The notes beneath the pieces were generated by a model. That model was not told the origin of the DNA. It worked only from the letters and a program-made list of their open reading frames with translations, and searched no databases. From assembly GCF_004785685.1 (NCBI RefSeq), contig NZ_SRPF01000002.1:744001-808000 (forward strand): a stretch of DNA of 64,000 nucleotides. Direction: 5' to 3'. A program made the translations under genes and the position numbers. The stretch is from Marinobacter confluentis (GTDB lineage: Bacteria; Pseudomonadota; Gammaproteobacteria; Pseudomonadales; Oleiphilaceae). The stretch's first letter is position 1. Each line of letters opens with the position of its first letter. This document shows positions 24,982-33,943 of this stretch, piece by piece.

Positions 24982-26492
24982 CCACGGTAGTCTGGTTCAA
25001 ACGCGACCTGCGCACGGAAGACCACGCGCCGCTCATGGCCGCCAGCAATCTGGGCAAGCCGGTGATCGCGCTATATGTTGTCGAAGATGACTACTGGCAG
25101 CAGTCGGATACCAGCGACCGGCAATGGCATTTTATCGCCGATTCGCTGGCGGACCTGGACCGGCAACTGGCCAGGGCAGGCAACCGCCTGACGGTGTTGC
25201 GCGGGGATATGATCACCATGTTGGAGAAGCTCAAGCGCAGCCACAAAATCCAGCGTATCTACGGCCACCGGGAAACCGGCGGACACTGGACTTTTGAGCG
25301 CGATAAAGCGGTCATTGGCTGGTGCTCGGAACATCAAGTGGAGTTCCGGGAATGGAACCAGTTTGGCGTGGTCCGGCGCCTGAAAGACCGTGATCTGTGG
25401 GACAAGGCCTGGACCGACCTGATGCGCCAACCGGTGCTACCCGCCCCGGATCACCTGCCGGCCCCGGATAAACCGGTCGAAGGCACACTTGATCCCGCAG
25501 GAATTGAAGTGAATGCCAGCGCACCCTGCCATGACCGTCAGGCCGGGGGCAGCCAGAAGGGTCAGACCCTGCTGAAATCGTTTCTGGACCGTCGCTGCAT
25601 TGGCTACCAGTACAACATATCGAGCCCGGTTACTGCGGTGAATGCCTGCTCCCGGCTCAGCCCCCACATTGCCTACGGCAGCGTCAGCCTAAGGAACATT
25701 TACCAGCAGGCCAAAGCCACCGGCGGCCATCGCAACACTCTGCCCCGGAAACAGAAAAGCCTGACCAGCTTCCGTTCCCGCCTGCACTGGCACTGTCATT
25801 TTATCCAGAAACTGGAAGACGAACCGGCGCTGGAATTCCGCGCCATGCACCGGGAAATGGAACAACTGAAGTCCGGCCCTAACGATTCCGAGCGCCTGCA
25901 CCGCTGGCAGGAAGGCCAGACCGGCTGGCCCCTGGTGGACGCCTGCATGCGGGCCCTTGATCATACCGGCTGGATCAACTTCCGCATGCGGGCCATGCTG
26001 ATGGCCATTGCCAGCTACCAGTTGTGGCTGCACTGGCGGGATCCGGCGCTGCACCTGGCGCGGCTGTTTACCGATTTCGAACCGGGCATCCACTATTCCC
26101 AGACCCAGATGCAGTCCGGCCTGACCGGAATCAATGCCCTGCGAATCTATAACCCGGTCATGCAAAGCCAGAAGCTGGACCCGGAAGGCGAATTCATCCG
26201 GCGCTGGGTACCGGAGCTGGCGGGCCTGCCAGCGGAGATGATCCACACCCCGTGGCTGATGACGCCTGCCCAGAAACAGCGGTTTGGTGGCAACACCTAT
26301 ATTGCCCCGGTCTGCGACCATGAACAGGCAGCGCGAGTGGCCCGCAAGGCCGTTGGCGATTTTCGCAAACAGCATGTCAGCCGCTCAGAAACCGATCGCG
26401 TTCTGCAACGTCATGGAAGTCGCAAAGGCCCCGTCCAGAAGCGACCAAAAGTGCCATCCGACCGTGATTCGGGCCAGCTGTCCCTGTTTTGA
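24978..26492 (+). CDS. phrB: Deoxyribodipyrimidine photolyase / cryptochrome, FAD-binding
   Basis: A 504-residue DNA repair flavoprotein of the classical family. The N-terminal photolyase domain starts [15 protein letters not shown]. The FAD-binding domain contains [12 protein letters not shown], the [18 protein letters not shown] segment and the [16 protein letters not shown] segment found in class I CPD photolyases and relatives. It repairs UV-induced cyclobutane dimers using light. ATG 24978 overlaps the DUF2256 stop and is preferred; the frame is open further upstream but across the DUF2256 gene. Which lesion it repairs is not proven by sequence. Confidence 0.9.
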   Translation: MTTVVWFKRDLRTEDHAPLMAASNLGKPVIALYVVEDDYWQQSDTSDRQWHFIADSLADLDRQLARAGNRLTVLRGDMITMLEKLKRSHKIQRIYGHRETGGHWTFERDKAVIGWCSEHQVEFREWNQFGVVRRLKDRDLWDKAWTDLMRQPVLPAPDHLPAPDKPVEGTLDPAGIEVNASAPCHDRQAGGSQKGQTLLKSFLDRRCIGYQYNISSPVTAVNACSRLSPHIAYGSVSLRNIYQQAKATGGHRNTLPRKQKSLTSFRSRLHWHCHFIQKLEDEPALEFRAMHREMEQLKSGPNDSERLHRWQEGQTGWPLVDACMRALDHTGWINFRMRAMLMAIASYQLWLHWRDPALHLARLFTDFEPGIHYSQTQMQSGLTGINALRIYNPVMQSQKLDPEGEFIRRWVPELAGLPAEMIHTPWLMTPAQKQRFGGNTYIAPVCDHEQAARVARKAVGDFRKQHVSRSETDRVLQRHGSRKGPVQKRPKVPSDRDSGQLSLF

Positions 26493-26547
26493 AGCTGGGG
26501 TATACTCGAAATAACACCCCGCTTAATCTTTGGCGAAGGAGACGGCC

Positions 26548-27540
26548 ATGGTCAAGCGCCTCGTTATCTGTGCAGACGGCACGTGGAATCGCCCGGAAGA
26601 CGACCTGCAGACGGATGTTCCAACCAACGTATTAAGGGTGGCGCGGTCTATCCAGCCCATTACCGCCGACGGTCTTCCTCAGCATGTCTTTTATGACTGG
26701 GGAATCGGGTCCTACCACAATGCGATCATCGGCGGGATTACCGGCCAGGGAATCCAGAAGAACATCATGGATGCCTACCGGTACATTGTTCAGAACTACA
26801 CGCCCGGCACGGATATTTACCTTTTTGGGTTTAGCCGCGGCGCCTATACCATTCGCTCTCTGTGCGGGCTCATCAACAACTGCGGCATTCTCAAAAGGCC
26901 CGACGCGCGGCTGATTCAGCAGGCCTTCGATCATTACAAGAAAACCGGCGCAGCCTGGAAGCCGAACGGCGCAAAATCCCTGGAATTCAGGAAGGCTCAC
27001 AGCCACGAATCCCGGGAAATCCGCTTTGTCGGCGCCTGGGATACCGTCGGCGCCCTTGGTGTGCCCTTCTCGCTCATGGGTCTTTTTGATCGCAAGGACG
27101 AGTTCTACGACACCAAACTCGGAGGCAATGTGCGCATTGCCCGCCATGCATTGGCCATTGATGAGCGCCGTGAGGACTTCCAGCCCACGCTCTGGGTTCC
27201 CCGGGAAGGGCTGGATCTGGAACAGGTATGGTTTGCCGGCTCCCACAGCGACATCGGCGGCGGTTATCCGGCCGATCACCAGGGCCTGCTGGCCTCGGAT
27301 GCGCCTCTGGAATGGATGGTGCAGCAGGCGATGGATTCGGGGCTGGAGATAGAAGGTCATCTGCTAGCCGACATTAATCCCAGTCCCAGAGCCCGACTGC
27401 ACAATTCAAGGCGCCACGTTTTCCGTTTCGCCAGGCCGCTGATTCGCGATCTGCAACCAGAGGGAATCCCGACGACCATTCACCCATCAGTTGCTGAGCG
27501 CGCTCGGCTGGACCCGGATTACCGGCCACCCAACCGATAG
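26548..27540 (+). CDS. DUF2235 alpha/beta-hydrolase-like protein
   Basis: A 330-residue protein of the DUF2235 family, which includes phospholipase effectors of type VI secretion as well as stand-alone proteins. Visible motifs: CADGTWNRP at the start, the nucleophile elbow LFGFSRGAYTIRSL, FVGAWDTVGALG, and WFAGSHSDIGGGY with the probable catalytic Asp/His. No signal peptide or VgrG/PAAR neighbour is present, so an effector role has no support here. ATG 26548 follows GAAGGAGA and is preferred to a TTG six codons upstream. Confidence 0.85.
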   Translation: MVKRLVICADGTWNRPEDDLQTDVPTNVLRVARSIQPITADGLPQHVFYDWGIGSYHNAIIGGITGQGIQKNIMDAYRYIVQNYTPGTDIYLFGFSRGAYTIRSLCGLINNCGILKRPDARLIQQAFDHYKKTGAAWKPNGAKSLEFRKAHSHESREIRFVGAWDTVGALGVPFSLMGLFDRKDEFYDTKLGGNVRIARHALAIDERREDFQPTLWVPREGLDLEQVWFAGSHSDIGGGYPADHQGLLASDAPLEWMVQQAMDSGLEIEGHLLADINPSPRARLHNSRRHVFRFARPLIRDLQPEGIPTTIHPSVAERARLDPDYRPPNR

Positions 27541-27565
27541 GAAGTCGCCTGGCCCGCTCAAGGCA

Positions 27566-29764
27566 TTAACGCTCTGGCGCCAGTCTGATCACCCGCAAAC
27601 GCAGAGCATTCACAATAACGCTGAATGAAGACAGCGACATGGCAGCCGCCGCAAAGATCGGTGACAGCAGTATTCCGAAGAAGGGATACAGAACACCGGC
27701 GGCAATCGGAACACCCGCAGAGTTGTAAACGAAAGCAAAAAACAGGTTCTGGCGGATGTTGCGCATGGTGGCCAGCGACAACCGGCGTGCCTCCACAATG
27801 CCCATCAGGTCGCCGCGCAGCAGGGTGATACCGGCACTTTCGATAGCCACATCGGTTCCGGTGCCCATGGCCACGCCCACATCCGCCGTCGCCAGGGCCG
27901 GCGCATCGTTAACACCGTCGCCAGCCATGACCACAACGCGGCCTTCGTCTTTCAGCCGCTGAACGATCTTGCCCTTGTCCTCGGGAAGCACTTCTGCCTC
28001 CACTTCATCGATATGCAGTTTGCGGGCAACGGCCTCGGCCGAGACGCGATTATCGCCGGTCAGCATGACCACGCGGATGCCGTCTTTCTGCAGTGCCGAT
28101 ATAGCGGCCGCCGTGGTTTCCTTGACCGGGTCGGCGATGGCGAGCAAACCACAGATTTCACCGTCGATGGCCGTGAAAATGACCGTAGCGCCGTCTTGTC
28201 GGAGCTGGTCCGCCTCATCCTCAAAGGCAGACATATCGACGCTTTCAGCTTCCATCAACAGCCGATTGCCCAACAGCACCCGCTTGCCATCAATTGTACC
28301 GGTCACGCCTTTGCCATTCGGGGAATCAAAGTCCTCTGCATCCGGCAGCTTCAGATCCATGGACCTGGCTTTGGCCAATATGGCGTGGGCCAGCGGATGC
28401 TCACTGCCTTTTTCCAGGCCGCCAGCCAATCGCATCAGTTCGTCATCACTGAATCCCTCGGCTGGAACCAGCTTTGTCACCTGAGGTTTGCCTTCGGTCA
28501 GTGTGCCGGTCTTGTCCACCACCACAGTGTCGACTTTCTCCATCCGCTCCAGGGCTTCTGCATCACGAATCAGCACACCGTTCTGGGCGCCTCGCCCGAC
28601 ACCCACCATGATGGACATGGGGGTTGCCAGACCCAGCGCACAGGGGCAGGCAATGATCAGTACACTGACCGCAGCAATCAGCCCGAACGCCATGGGCGGT
28701 TCCGGGCCCAATAACGACCAGACAATAAAGGCGATAATGGCGATGAAGATCACCGCCGGCACAAAGTAGCCGGCGACCTTGTCAGCCAACCCCTGGATCG
28801 GTGCACGGCTGCGCTGGGCGCTGGCCACCATCTGCACAATCTGCGACAGCATGGAATCCCGGCCAACCTTGTCGGCCCGCATGATGAAGCTACCCTGCTG
28901 GTTGATACTGCCGCCGATCACCGGGTCGCCGGATTTCTTGCTGATGGCAAGAGGCTCACCGGTCACCATGGATTCGTCCACATTGGAGCTGCCTTCAAGC
29001 ACCTCGCCGTCCAACGGCACCTTGTCTCCCGGGCGCACCCGCAGGCGGTCGCCGACCTTGACCTGATCCAGCGACACATCAGCCTCGCTGCCGTCATCGT
29101 CCAGCTTTCTTGCCGTCGCGGGAGCCAGATCGAGCAGAGCCTTGATGGCGCCAGAAGTTTTCTCCCGGGCTCGTAGTTCCAGCACCTGGCCAAGTAGAAC
29201 CAGAACCACGATAACTGCAGCCGCCTCAAAATAGACGGCAACCGAGCCATCCGCCTGCCGGAAAGCATCCGGGAAGACCTGGGGTACCAGTGTCGCCACC
29301 AGGCTGTAGATTAACGCCACCCCGGTACCGATGGAGATCAGTGTGAACATGTTCAGATTGCGGCTGACCACTGACTTCCAGCCCCGGTAAAAGAAGGGCC
29401 AGCCACACCAGAGCACCACGGGCGTGGCCAGTACCAGCTGGATCCAGTTTGACGTTTGCGGCTCCATGATCTGGTGTAGGCCAATCAGGTGCCCGCCCAT
29501 CTCAAGCAGAAACACCGGCAAGGTCAGAACAAGACCAATCCAGAACCGCCGGGTCATGTCCGTGAGCTCCTCGGAAGGCCCGTCGTCCAGGCTCACCTCT
29601 TCTGGCTCCAGGGCCATGCCACAGATAGGACAGTCCCCCGGCCCCTGTTGGCGAATTTCCGGATGCATCGGGCAGGTGTACATGGTGCCGGGAGGTACCG
29701 GACCTTTGACTTCACGACTGCCGGTTGCCTCGTGGTCGTGATGATCGTGGTGATGCTCAGCCAT
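27566..29764 (-). CDS. copA: Copper-exporting P1B-type ATPase
   Basis: A 732-residue inner-membrane copper pump. The N-terminus is His-rich (HHHDHHDHE) followed by a heavy-metal-binding YHS-like domain ([22 protein letters not shown]) in place of the usual HMA domains. Then come the membrane segments with the metal-site CPC in [13 protein letters not shown], phosphorylation motif [13 protein letters not shown] motif SEHPLA and hinge [10 protein letters not shown]. It moves Cu(I) from the cytosol to the periplasm. ATG 29764 has a GGAG site at good distance; two further in-frame starts upstream are weaker. It overlaps the small membrane protein gene by eight bases. Confidence 0.95.
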   Translation of the reverse strand: MAEHHHDHHDHEATGSREVKGPVPPGTMYTCPMHPEIRQQGPGDCPICGMALEPEEVSLDDGPSEELTDMTRRFWIGLVLTLPVFLLEMGGHLIGLHQIMEPQTSNWIQLVLATPVVLWCGWPFFYRGWKSVVSRNLNMFTLISIGTGVALIYSLVATLVPQVFPDAFRQADGSVAVYFEAAAVIVVLVLLGQVLELRAREKTSGAIKALLDLAPATARKLDDDGSEADVSLDQVKVGDRLRVRPGDKVPLDGEVLEGSSNVDESMVTGEPLAISKKSGDPVIGGSINQQGSFIMRADKVGRDSMLSQIVQMVASAQRSRAPIQGLADKVAGYFVPAVIFIAIIAFIVWSLLGPEPPMAFGLIAAVSVLIIACPCALGLATPMSIMVGVGRGAQNGVLIRDAEALERMEKVDTVVVDKTGTLTEGKPQVTKLVPAEGFSDDELMRLAGGLEKGSEHPLAHAILAKARSMDLKLPDAEDFDSPNGKGVTGTIDGKRVLLGNRLLMEAESVDMSAFEDEADQLRQDGATVIFTAIDGEICGLLAIADPVKETTAAAISALQKDGIRVVMLTGDNRVSAEAVARKLHIDEVEAEVLPEDKGKIVQRLKDEGRVVVMAGDGVNDAPALATADVGVAMGTGTDVAIESAGITLLRGDLMGIVEARRLSLATMRNIRQNLFFAFVYNSAGVPIAAGVLYPFFGILLSPIFAAAAMSLSSFSVIVNALRLRVIRLAPER

Positions 29765-29984
29765 TACCATCTCCAGCCCTACTTGCCGGCCAGTCGGCAA
29801 AGGCCAGGAAGTAAAGCAGGCCAAGATTAACCATGGGAATCAGAATAAGAAGGCCCAGCAAGCCAGGGTACCCGGCCCGCTGACAGATTCGCCAAACGGG
29901 AACGACCACTGCGACGGCCATCAACAGCATCCAGAGCCAGTGCCCTCCCCACATGGTGTGCCCAAACATATTTCCTTCAAACAT
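29757..29984 (-). CDS. Small two-helix membrane protein of the copper operon
   Basis: A 75-residue protein with two hydrophobic stretches, [16 protein letters not shown] (about 17-32) and [20 protein letters not shown] (about 43-62), and a hydrophilic tail. The N-terminus is Met/His/Trp-rich ([16 protein letters not shown]), which could touch copper. A GGAGGAT ribosome site precedes the ATG. It starts the minus-strand operon with the copper ATPase. No family recognised with confidence. Confidence 0.65.
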   Translation of the reverse strand: MFEGNMFGHTMWGGHWLWMLLMAVAVVVPVWRICQRAGYPGLLGLLILIPMVNLGLLYFLAFADWPASRAGDGNG

Positions 29985-30096
29985 GTGCTTATCCTCCGTG
30001 TCTGATACGACTATTTAGTGATAATGCCGGCGGACCTGCGCCAATCATGGCACCTGATAAACAATAATGGATCTATTTTACATCATATTGGCCGTT

Positions 30097-30127
30097 AAAA
30101 ACGGGCCGAGGGAAGCCCCTGGGCCCG
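30097..30127 (-). terminator. Intrinsic terminator after the pcoB gene
   Basis: On the minus strand CGGGCC-c-AGGG-gctt-CCCT-c-GGCCCG forms a ten-base-pair hairpin with one mismatch, followed at once by TTTTT. It closes the cupredoxin/pcoA/pcoB transcription unit 12 bases after the pcoB stop. Confidence 0.85.
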
Positions 30128-30139
30128 CTAAGATCACAA

Positions 30140-30880
30140 TCAGAACATCACTCGGGCACCGATTACGGCAAACCAGTCCTCGGTACTGCCGCCGGAATCT
30201 CTTGCAAGATCGGCAGTGTCACTGTATTTGCGTTCGTGAACCACACCAACGTAGGGAGCGAAGGCGCGGCCGATCAGGTCGTAGCTCAGCCGCAGGCCCA
30301 GTTCCGTGGAATTCAGGCCCTTACCGGAACCGATCTCCCGATCTTCGGAAAAGGCCACAAGGCTTTCAAAAGTGGCTGACAGAATCCAGTAATTGGTGAT
30401 CAGCAGCTCGTACTCGGCCTCAAAATCCACCGAGGCATCGCCTTCGTCACTGACATACAGATTGGTATCCACCTCGAACCAGTAGGGCGCAAGGCCGGTC
30501 AGGCCCAGCACGCTGTAAACACGGTCGGTTCCCTCTGGGGTATCCACGCGAACACCCGCCTTGGCGTCCCAGAAATCACTCACCGGAATCTGAGCGACGA
30601 ACTGGTTCTCCAGACTTTCCCACGCGTTGTGAGCTTCTTCCCACTCACCAGAAAACAACCAGTGGAATTCCAGCTCATCGGTACCGTAGAAGGCTCCACC
30701 CTCAACCGCTGCCAGCTCCTCATCTGAATCGCTGTAGCGGTACTCCAGTTTTTCCGCAGACACGCCCCAGAAGGTCTTGGCCGTCTGGGTTTTCTTGGCC
30801 GGGTCCTGCTGTGCCAGAGCCGGATTTGCCAGAGCGGCGGCCAGGGCAATGCCCCACAAGAAGGAGATCCGCAACTTCAT
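30140..30880 (-). CDS. pcoB: Copper resistance outer-membrane protein CopB/PcoB
   Basis: A 246-residue outer-membrane barrel. The signal peptide ends near NPALAQ-QD. The mature protein has CopB family features: EKLEYRYSDSDEELA, FHWLFSGEWEEAH, LRLSYDLIGRAFAPYVGVVHERKYSDTADLA and a final GARVMF. It is shorter than plasmid CopB because the Met/His-rich N-terminal repeat is absent; in this operon that sequence sits in the oxidase. Its ATG overlaps the stop of the oxidase gene by four bases, so the two are coupled. It helps remove copper across the outer membrane. Confidence 0.92.
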   Translation of the reverse strand: MKLRISFLWGIALAAALANPALAQQDPAKKTQTAKTFWGVSAEKLEYRYSDSDEELAAVEGGAFYGTDELEFHWLFSGEWEEAHNAWESLENQFVAQIPVSDFWDAKAGVRVDTPEGTDRVYSVLGLTGLAPYWFEVDTNLYVSDEGDASVDFEAEYELLITNYWILSATFESLVAFSEDREIGSGKGLNSTELGLRLSYDLIGRAFAPYVGVVHERKYSDTADLARDSGGSTEDWFAVIGARVMF

Positions 30881-32574
30881 GACTCCCCTCCCTGTTGCCC
30901 GTCTGACTCACCCTGGGCCACAGTGCCCTCCGGGCCGCCCTCAACCACAATCTTGCGGAACATGCCGGATGCCGCGTGGTAAGACAAATGGCAGTGGAAC
31001 GCCCACTGGCCCGGGGCATCCACTTCCGTTTCCATGTAAACGGTAGTGGCAGGAGCCACGCTGATTACGTGCTTTATCGGGTTCCACTTATCGGCGCCCA
31101 CGTCCAGGATCGACCACATGCCATGCAGGTGCATAGGGTGGGTCATCATGGTTTCGTTGACGAATTTGAAGCGCACCCGCTCGCCGTATTGCAGAACAAC
31201 CGGGTCAGCGTCCTCGTATTTCACGCCATTAATGCTCCACTCATAGCGTTCCATATTGCCAGTCAGACGCATCTCGATTTCACGGGTCGGCTCGCGATCT
31301 TCGTAAAGCGGGTTCTGGGCTTTCAGATCGGCATAGGACAGAAACTTGCCGCCATTGGCGGCCTGCGGCATCAGGCCACTGCCACTGGCATAGAAAGAAT
31401 CGCTAGACATGCCCATGTCGGAGTGGTCCATGCCAGACATCATGGAGTGATCCATGCCCTCCATTTTGGAATGGTCCATGCTCTCCATATCACCATGGTT
31501 CATGGCACCGTGATCCATGCTGCCGTGATCCATATGCCCGGCCATATCGGCCATCGTCAGTACCGGCGCTTCGCGCATTTCCGGGACCTCGGCGGTCATA
31601 CCCGCTTCCGTCGCCAGAGTGGCCCGGGCAAACCCCGAACGCCCCATGGATTCGGCGAAAATGGTGTAGGCTTTCTCGTCCCTGATGCGGACAATCACAT
31701 CGTAGGTTTCCGCAACGCCAATGCGGAACTCGTCCACATTCACCGGCTGCACGTTGTTGCCATCGGCCTGCACCACCGTCATTTCCAGGCCAGGGATGCG
31801 GATATCGAAGTAGGTCATGGCAGAGGAGTTGATAAAGCGCAGACGAATGCGCTCACCCGGTTCGAACAGGCCGGTCCAGTTCTGGTCTGGGCCTTTGCCG
31901 TTGATCAGGGCCGTGAAACCCTGCACGTCCTCGATATCGGCTTTCATCATACGCATATCGCCCCACATCATGCGGTCCTTCAGCGTGGCCATGACGCCTT
32001 TCTCGCCCGACTCGGCGAAAAAGTCACCCACCGTCTGCTGCTGCCGATTGTAGTAATCCGCGGACATTTTCAGGTTGCGCATGATGCGGTCGCCGGAATG
32101 GGGATGTTTATCGGTCAGTTGCACCACGTAATCCCGGTCATAGCGGAAGGGTTCGCGGCCTTCCGGTTCGATCACGATGGCACCGTAGGCACCGTTGGGT
32201 TCCTGAAAGCCGGAGTGACTGTGGAACCAGTAGGTACCAGCCTGAACAATGGGAAACTTGTAGGTGAAGGTTTCACCAGGCTTGATACCCGGAAAGCTGA
32301 TGCCCGGCACGCCGTCCTGCTCGAAAGGCAGGATCAGCCCGTGCCAGTGGATGGAGGTCATTTCGTCCAGGTTGTTGGTCACGTTGATAGTCACCTCTTC
32401 CCCTTCCTTGAACCTCAGGATGGGGCCAGGAGATGCGCCGTTGTAACCAATGCCTTCCTTCACGAAATCCCCGGTGTCGATCTGCACCCGGTCAACGGAA
32501 ATATCGTACTCACCAGCGTGAGCTGCCAGAGAGGCAAAACCGGCCAGCATGGCCAGCAGGATAGATTTTTTCAT
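30877..32574 (-). CDS. pcoA: Copper-resistance multicopper oxidase CopA/PcoA
   Basis: A 565-residue periplasmic oxidase that converts Cu(I) to less toxic Cu(II). Three cupredoxin domains carry the copper ligands: TSIHWHGLILP and YWFHSHSGFQ in domain 1, and MTHPMHLHGMWSI plus WAFHCHLSYHAASGMF in domain 3. A Met/His-rich insert near residues 380-420 (MDHGSMDHGAMNHGDME...) probably binds copper. The signal peptide MKKSILLAMLAGFASLAAHA is Sec-type without twin arginines, although this family is usually Tat-exported. ATG 32574 is preferred because upstream in-frame starts give no signal peptide. Confidence 0.93.
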   Translation of the reverse strand: MKKSILLAMLAGFASLAAHAGEYDISVDRVQIDTGDFVKEGIGYNGASPGPILRFKEGEEVTINVTNNLDEMTSIHWHGLILPFEQDGVPGISFPGIKPGETFTYKFPIVQAGTYWFHSHSGFQEPNGAYGAIVIEPEGREPFRYDRDYVVQLTDKHPHSGDRIMRNLKMSADYYNRQQQTVGDFFAESGEKGVMATLKDRMMWGDMRMMKADIEDVQGFTALINGKGPDQNWTGLFEPGERIRLRFINSSAMTYFDIRIPGLEMTVVQADGNNVQPVNVDEFRIGVAETYDVIVRIRDEKAYTIFAESMGRSGFARATLATEAGMTAEVPEMREAPVLTMADMAGHMDHGSMDHGAMNHGDMESMDHSKMEGMDHSMMSGMDHSDMGMSSDSFYASGSGLMPQAANGGKFLSYADLKAQNPLYEDREPTREIEMRLTGNMERYEWSINGVKYEDADPVVLQYGERVRFKFVNETMMTHPMHLHGMWSILDVGADKWNPIKHVISVAPATTVYMETEVDAPGQWAFHCHLSYHAASGMFRKIVVEGGPEGTVAQGESDGQQGGES

Positions 32575-32587
32575 GTCGTACACCCGC

Positions 32588-33124
32588 TTATTCAAAATCA
32601 ATGTCGCCGTACATGCCGGCCTGATAGTGGCCCGGCACGTTGCAGGCGAACTCAAGGTCGGTGGCTTTGGTAAAGGTCCAGATGATTTCTTTCGTTTCAC
32701 CTGGCTCCATCAGCACGCTATTGGGGTCATCGTGTTTCATGGAATGGCCGTCGCCCATGTCCATTTCCATCATCTTGTGATCAATCCGGTCGCCCTTGAT
32801 CACGCCGTGCTTGACCATCATCTGCATTTCTTCCTGGTGGGCTTCGTGCATGTCTGCGGTCCCGATGTTGAATTCGTGCACCAGGGCGCCCTCATTTTTC
32901 ACCCTGAAGCGAATGGTTTCGCCGGGCTTCACCGAGATGGATTCGGGCTCGTAGTAGTTATCCATCATGGTGACATCAATGGTGCGGGAGACATCTTCCG
33001 CCTTACCCGGCTCGCCCATGGCGCTGTTGCCATGATGACCGCCGTGCTCACCGGCAGCGTAAAGGCTCGAAGATAGGGCCAGCGCAAGGGCGGGAAAGAA
33101 TGCATTTCTGAGGATTGGGTTCAT
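32588..33124 (-). CDS. Periplasmic cupredoxin-domain protein
   Basis: A 178-residue exported copper protein. The signal peptide ends about residue 23 (SSSLYA-AG), followed by a short His-rich stretch (GEHGGHHGN). The cupredoxin domain has the type-1 copper ligands in EFNIGTAD (His just before) and ACNVPGHYQAGM (Cys, His, Met). A Met/His-rich loop (EEMQMMVKHG ... MMEMDMGDGHSM) interrupts it. It could carry copper or electrons for the oxidase encoded 13 bases downstream. ATG 33124 has a CAGGAG site; the longer upstream frame runs into the regulatory repeats. Confidence 0.88.
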   Translation of the reverse strand: MNPILRNAFFPALALALSSSLYAAGEHGGHHGNSAMGEPGKAEDVSRTIDVTMMDNYYEPESISVKPGETIRFRVKNEGALVHEFNIGTADMHEAHQEEMQMMVKHGVIKGDRIDHKMMEMDMGDGHSMKHDDPNSVLMEPGETKEIIWTFTKATDLEFACNVPGHYQAGMYGDIDFE

Positions 33125-33178
33125 TATTTTCTCCTGAAAACCGATGGGTATCCTGACAATGGCTGTCACTGTGCCGCA

Positions 33179-33233
33179 GTAACCTGAATCCTTGCTGAAT
33201 TTTTCCATGAACAGTTTTTCAGGTTACATTCAG
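33179..33233. promoter_or_regulatory. Symmetrical CopR-type operator in the divergent promoter
   Basis: GTAACCTGAA (33179-33188) recurs inverted as TTCAGGTTAC (33218-33227). Each half also holds a direct repeat with an 11-base period, typical for OmpR-family regulators: CTGAAT-N5-CTGAAT at 33184-33200 on the plus strand, and CTGAAT-N5-CTGAAA read on the minus strand at 33233-33217. It lies between the cupredoxin operon and the response-regulator gene and could control both. Confidence 0.65.
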
Positions 33234-33277
33234 CAAAAGGCCCTAGACTCAGACACTCCTCCGACACGGGAACCGTC

Positions 33278-33943
33278 ATGCGATTGCTTCTGGTAGAAGA
33301 CGACACCCTGATTGCCGACAGCCTTAACCGGCAGTTGACGGTTGCCGGCTTTACTGTTGATGAAGCCCGGACGGCAAAACAGGCAGAACAGCTGGGTAAG
33401 CAGGAAGACTATCGCGCAGTGGTGCTTGACCTTGGCCTACCGGATGGCAACGGACTGGACGTACTGAAAAGCTGGCGGGCCAATAAACTCACCATGCCTG
33501 TGCTGATTCTCACCGCCCGGGGCGACTGGCAAGACAAGGTGAATGGCCTGAAAGCCGGGGCCGACGATTATCTGGCCAAACCCTTCCAGACCGAGGAACT
33601 GCTGGCCCGGCTAAACGCTCTGATCCGCCGCAGTGAGGGCCGGGTAGAGGCAAAACTGACGGCCGGAGGCTTTGAGCTGGATGAACACCGCCAGTATCTG
33701 CAGACCCCGGACGGGCAGGAACACTCCCTGACCGGTACCGAATTCCGCCTGTTGCGCTGCCTGATGAGCCGCCCGGGGCAGCTGTTCTCCAAGGAACAGT
33801 TGCTGGAACAGCTCTATAACCTGAACGACAGCCCCAGCAACAATACCATCGAGGCCTATGTGCGGCGGCTGCGGAAAATCACCGGGGCGGACGCCATCGT
33901 CACCCGCCGCGGCCAGGGGTATATCTTCAATGCCGTGGATTGA
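33278..33943 (+). CDS. OmpR-family response regulator, copper-type (CopR-like)
   Basis: A 221-residue two-component regulator. The receiver domain has the acidic pair EDD (8-10 region), phospho-acceptor Asp in VVLDLGLPDG, Thr in LILTARG and Lys in YLAKPFQ. The C-terminal winged helix includes LTGTEFRLLRCLMSRPGQLFSKEQLLEQLY and NTIEAYVRRLRKI. Located beside copper-resistance genes and a matching operator, it most likely activates them in response to copper. The kinase gene overlaps its end by 14 bases. Confidence 0.92.
   Translation: MRLLLVEDDTLIADSLNRQLTVAGFTVDEARTAKQAEQLGKQEDYRAVVLDLGLPDGNGLDVLKSWRANKLTMPVLILTARGDWQDKVNGLKAGADDYLAKPFQTEELLARLNALIRRSEGRVEAKLTAGGFELDEHRQYLQTPDGQEHSLTGTEFRLLRCLMSRPGQLFSKEQLLEQLYNLNDSPSNNTIEAYVRRLRKITGADAIVTRRGQGYIFNAVD

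Noticed and set aside
26548..27540. DUF2235 protein as a type VI secretion effector
   Set aside because: No VgrG, PAAR, immunity or secretion genes nearby.
30976..32673. Plus-strand open frame of 565 codons opposite the multicopper oxidase
   Set aside because: His/Val-rich antisense of the oxidase, whose copper ligands are unmistakable on the minus strand.
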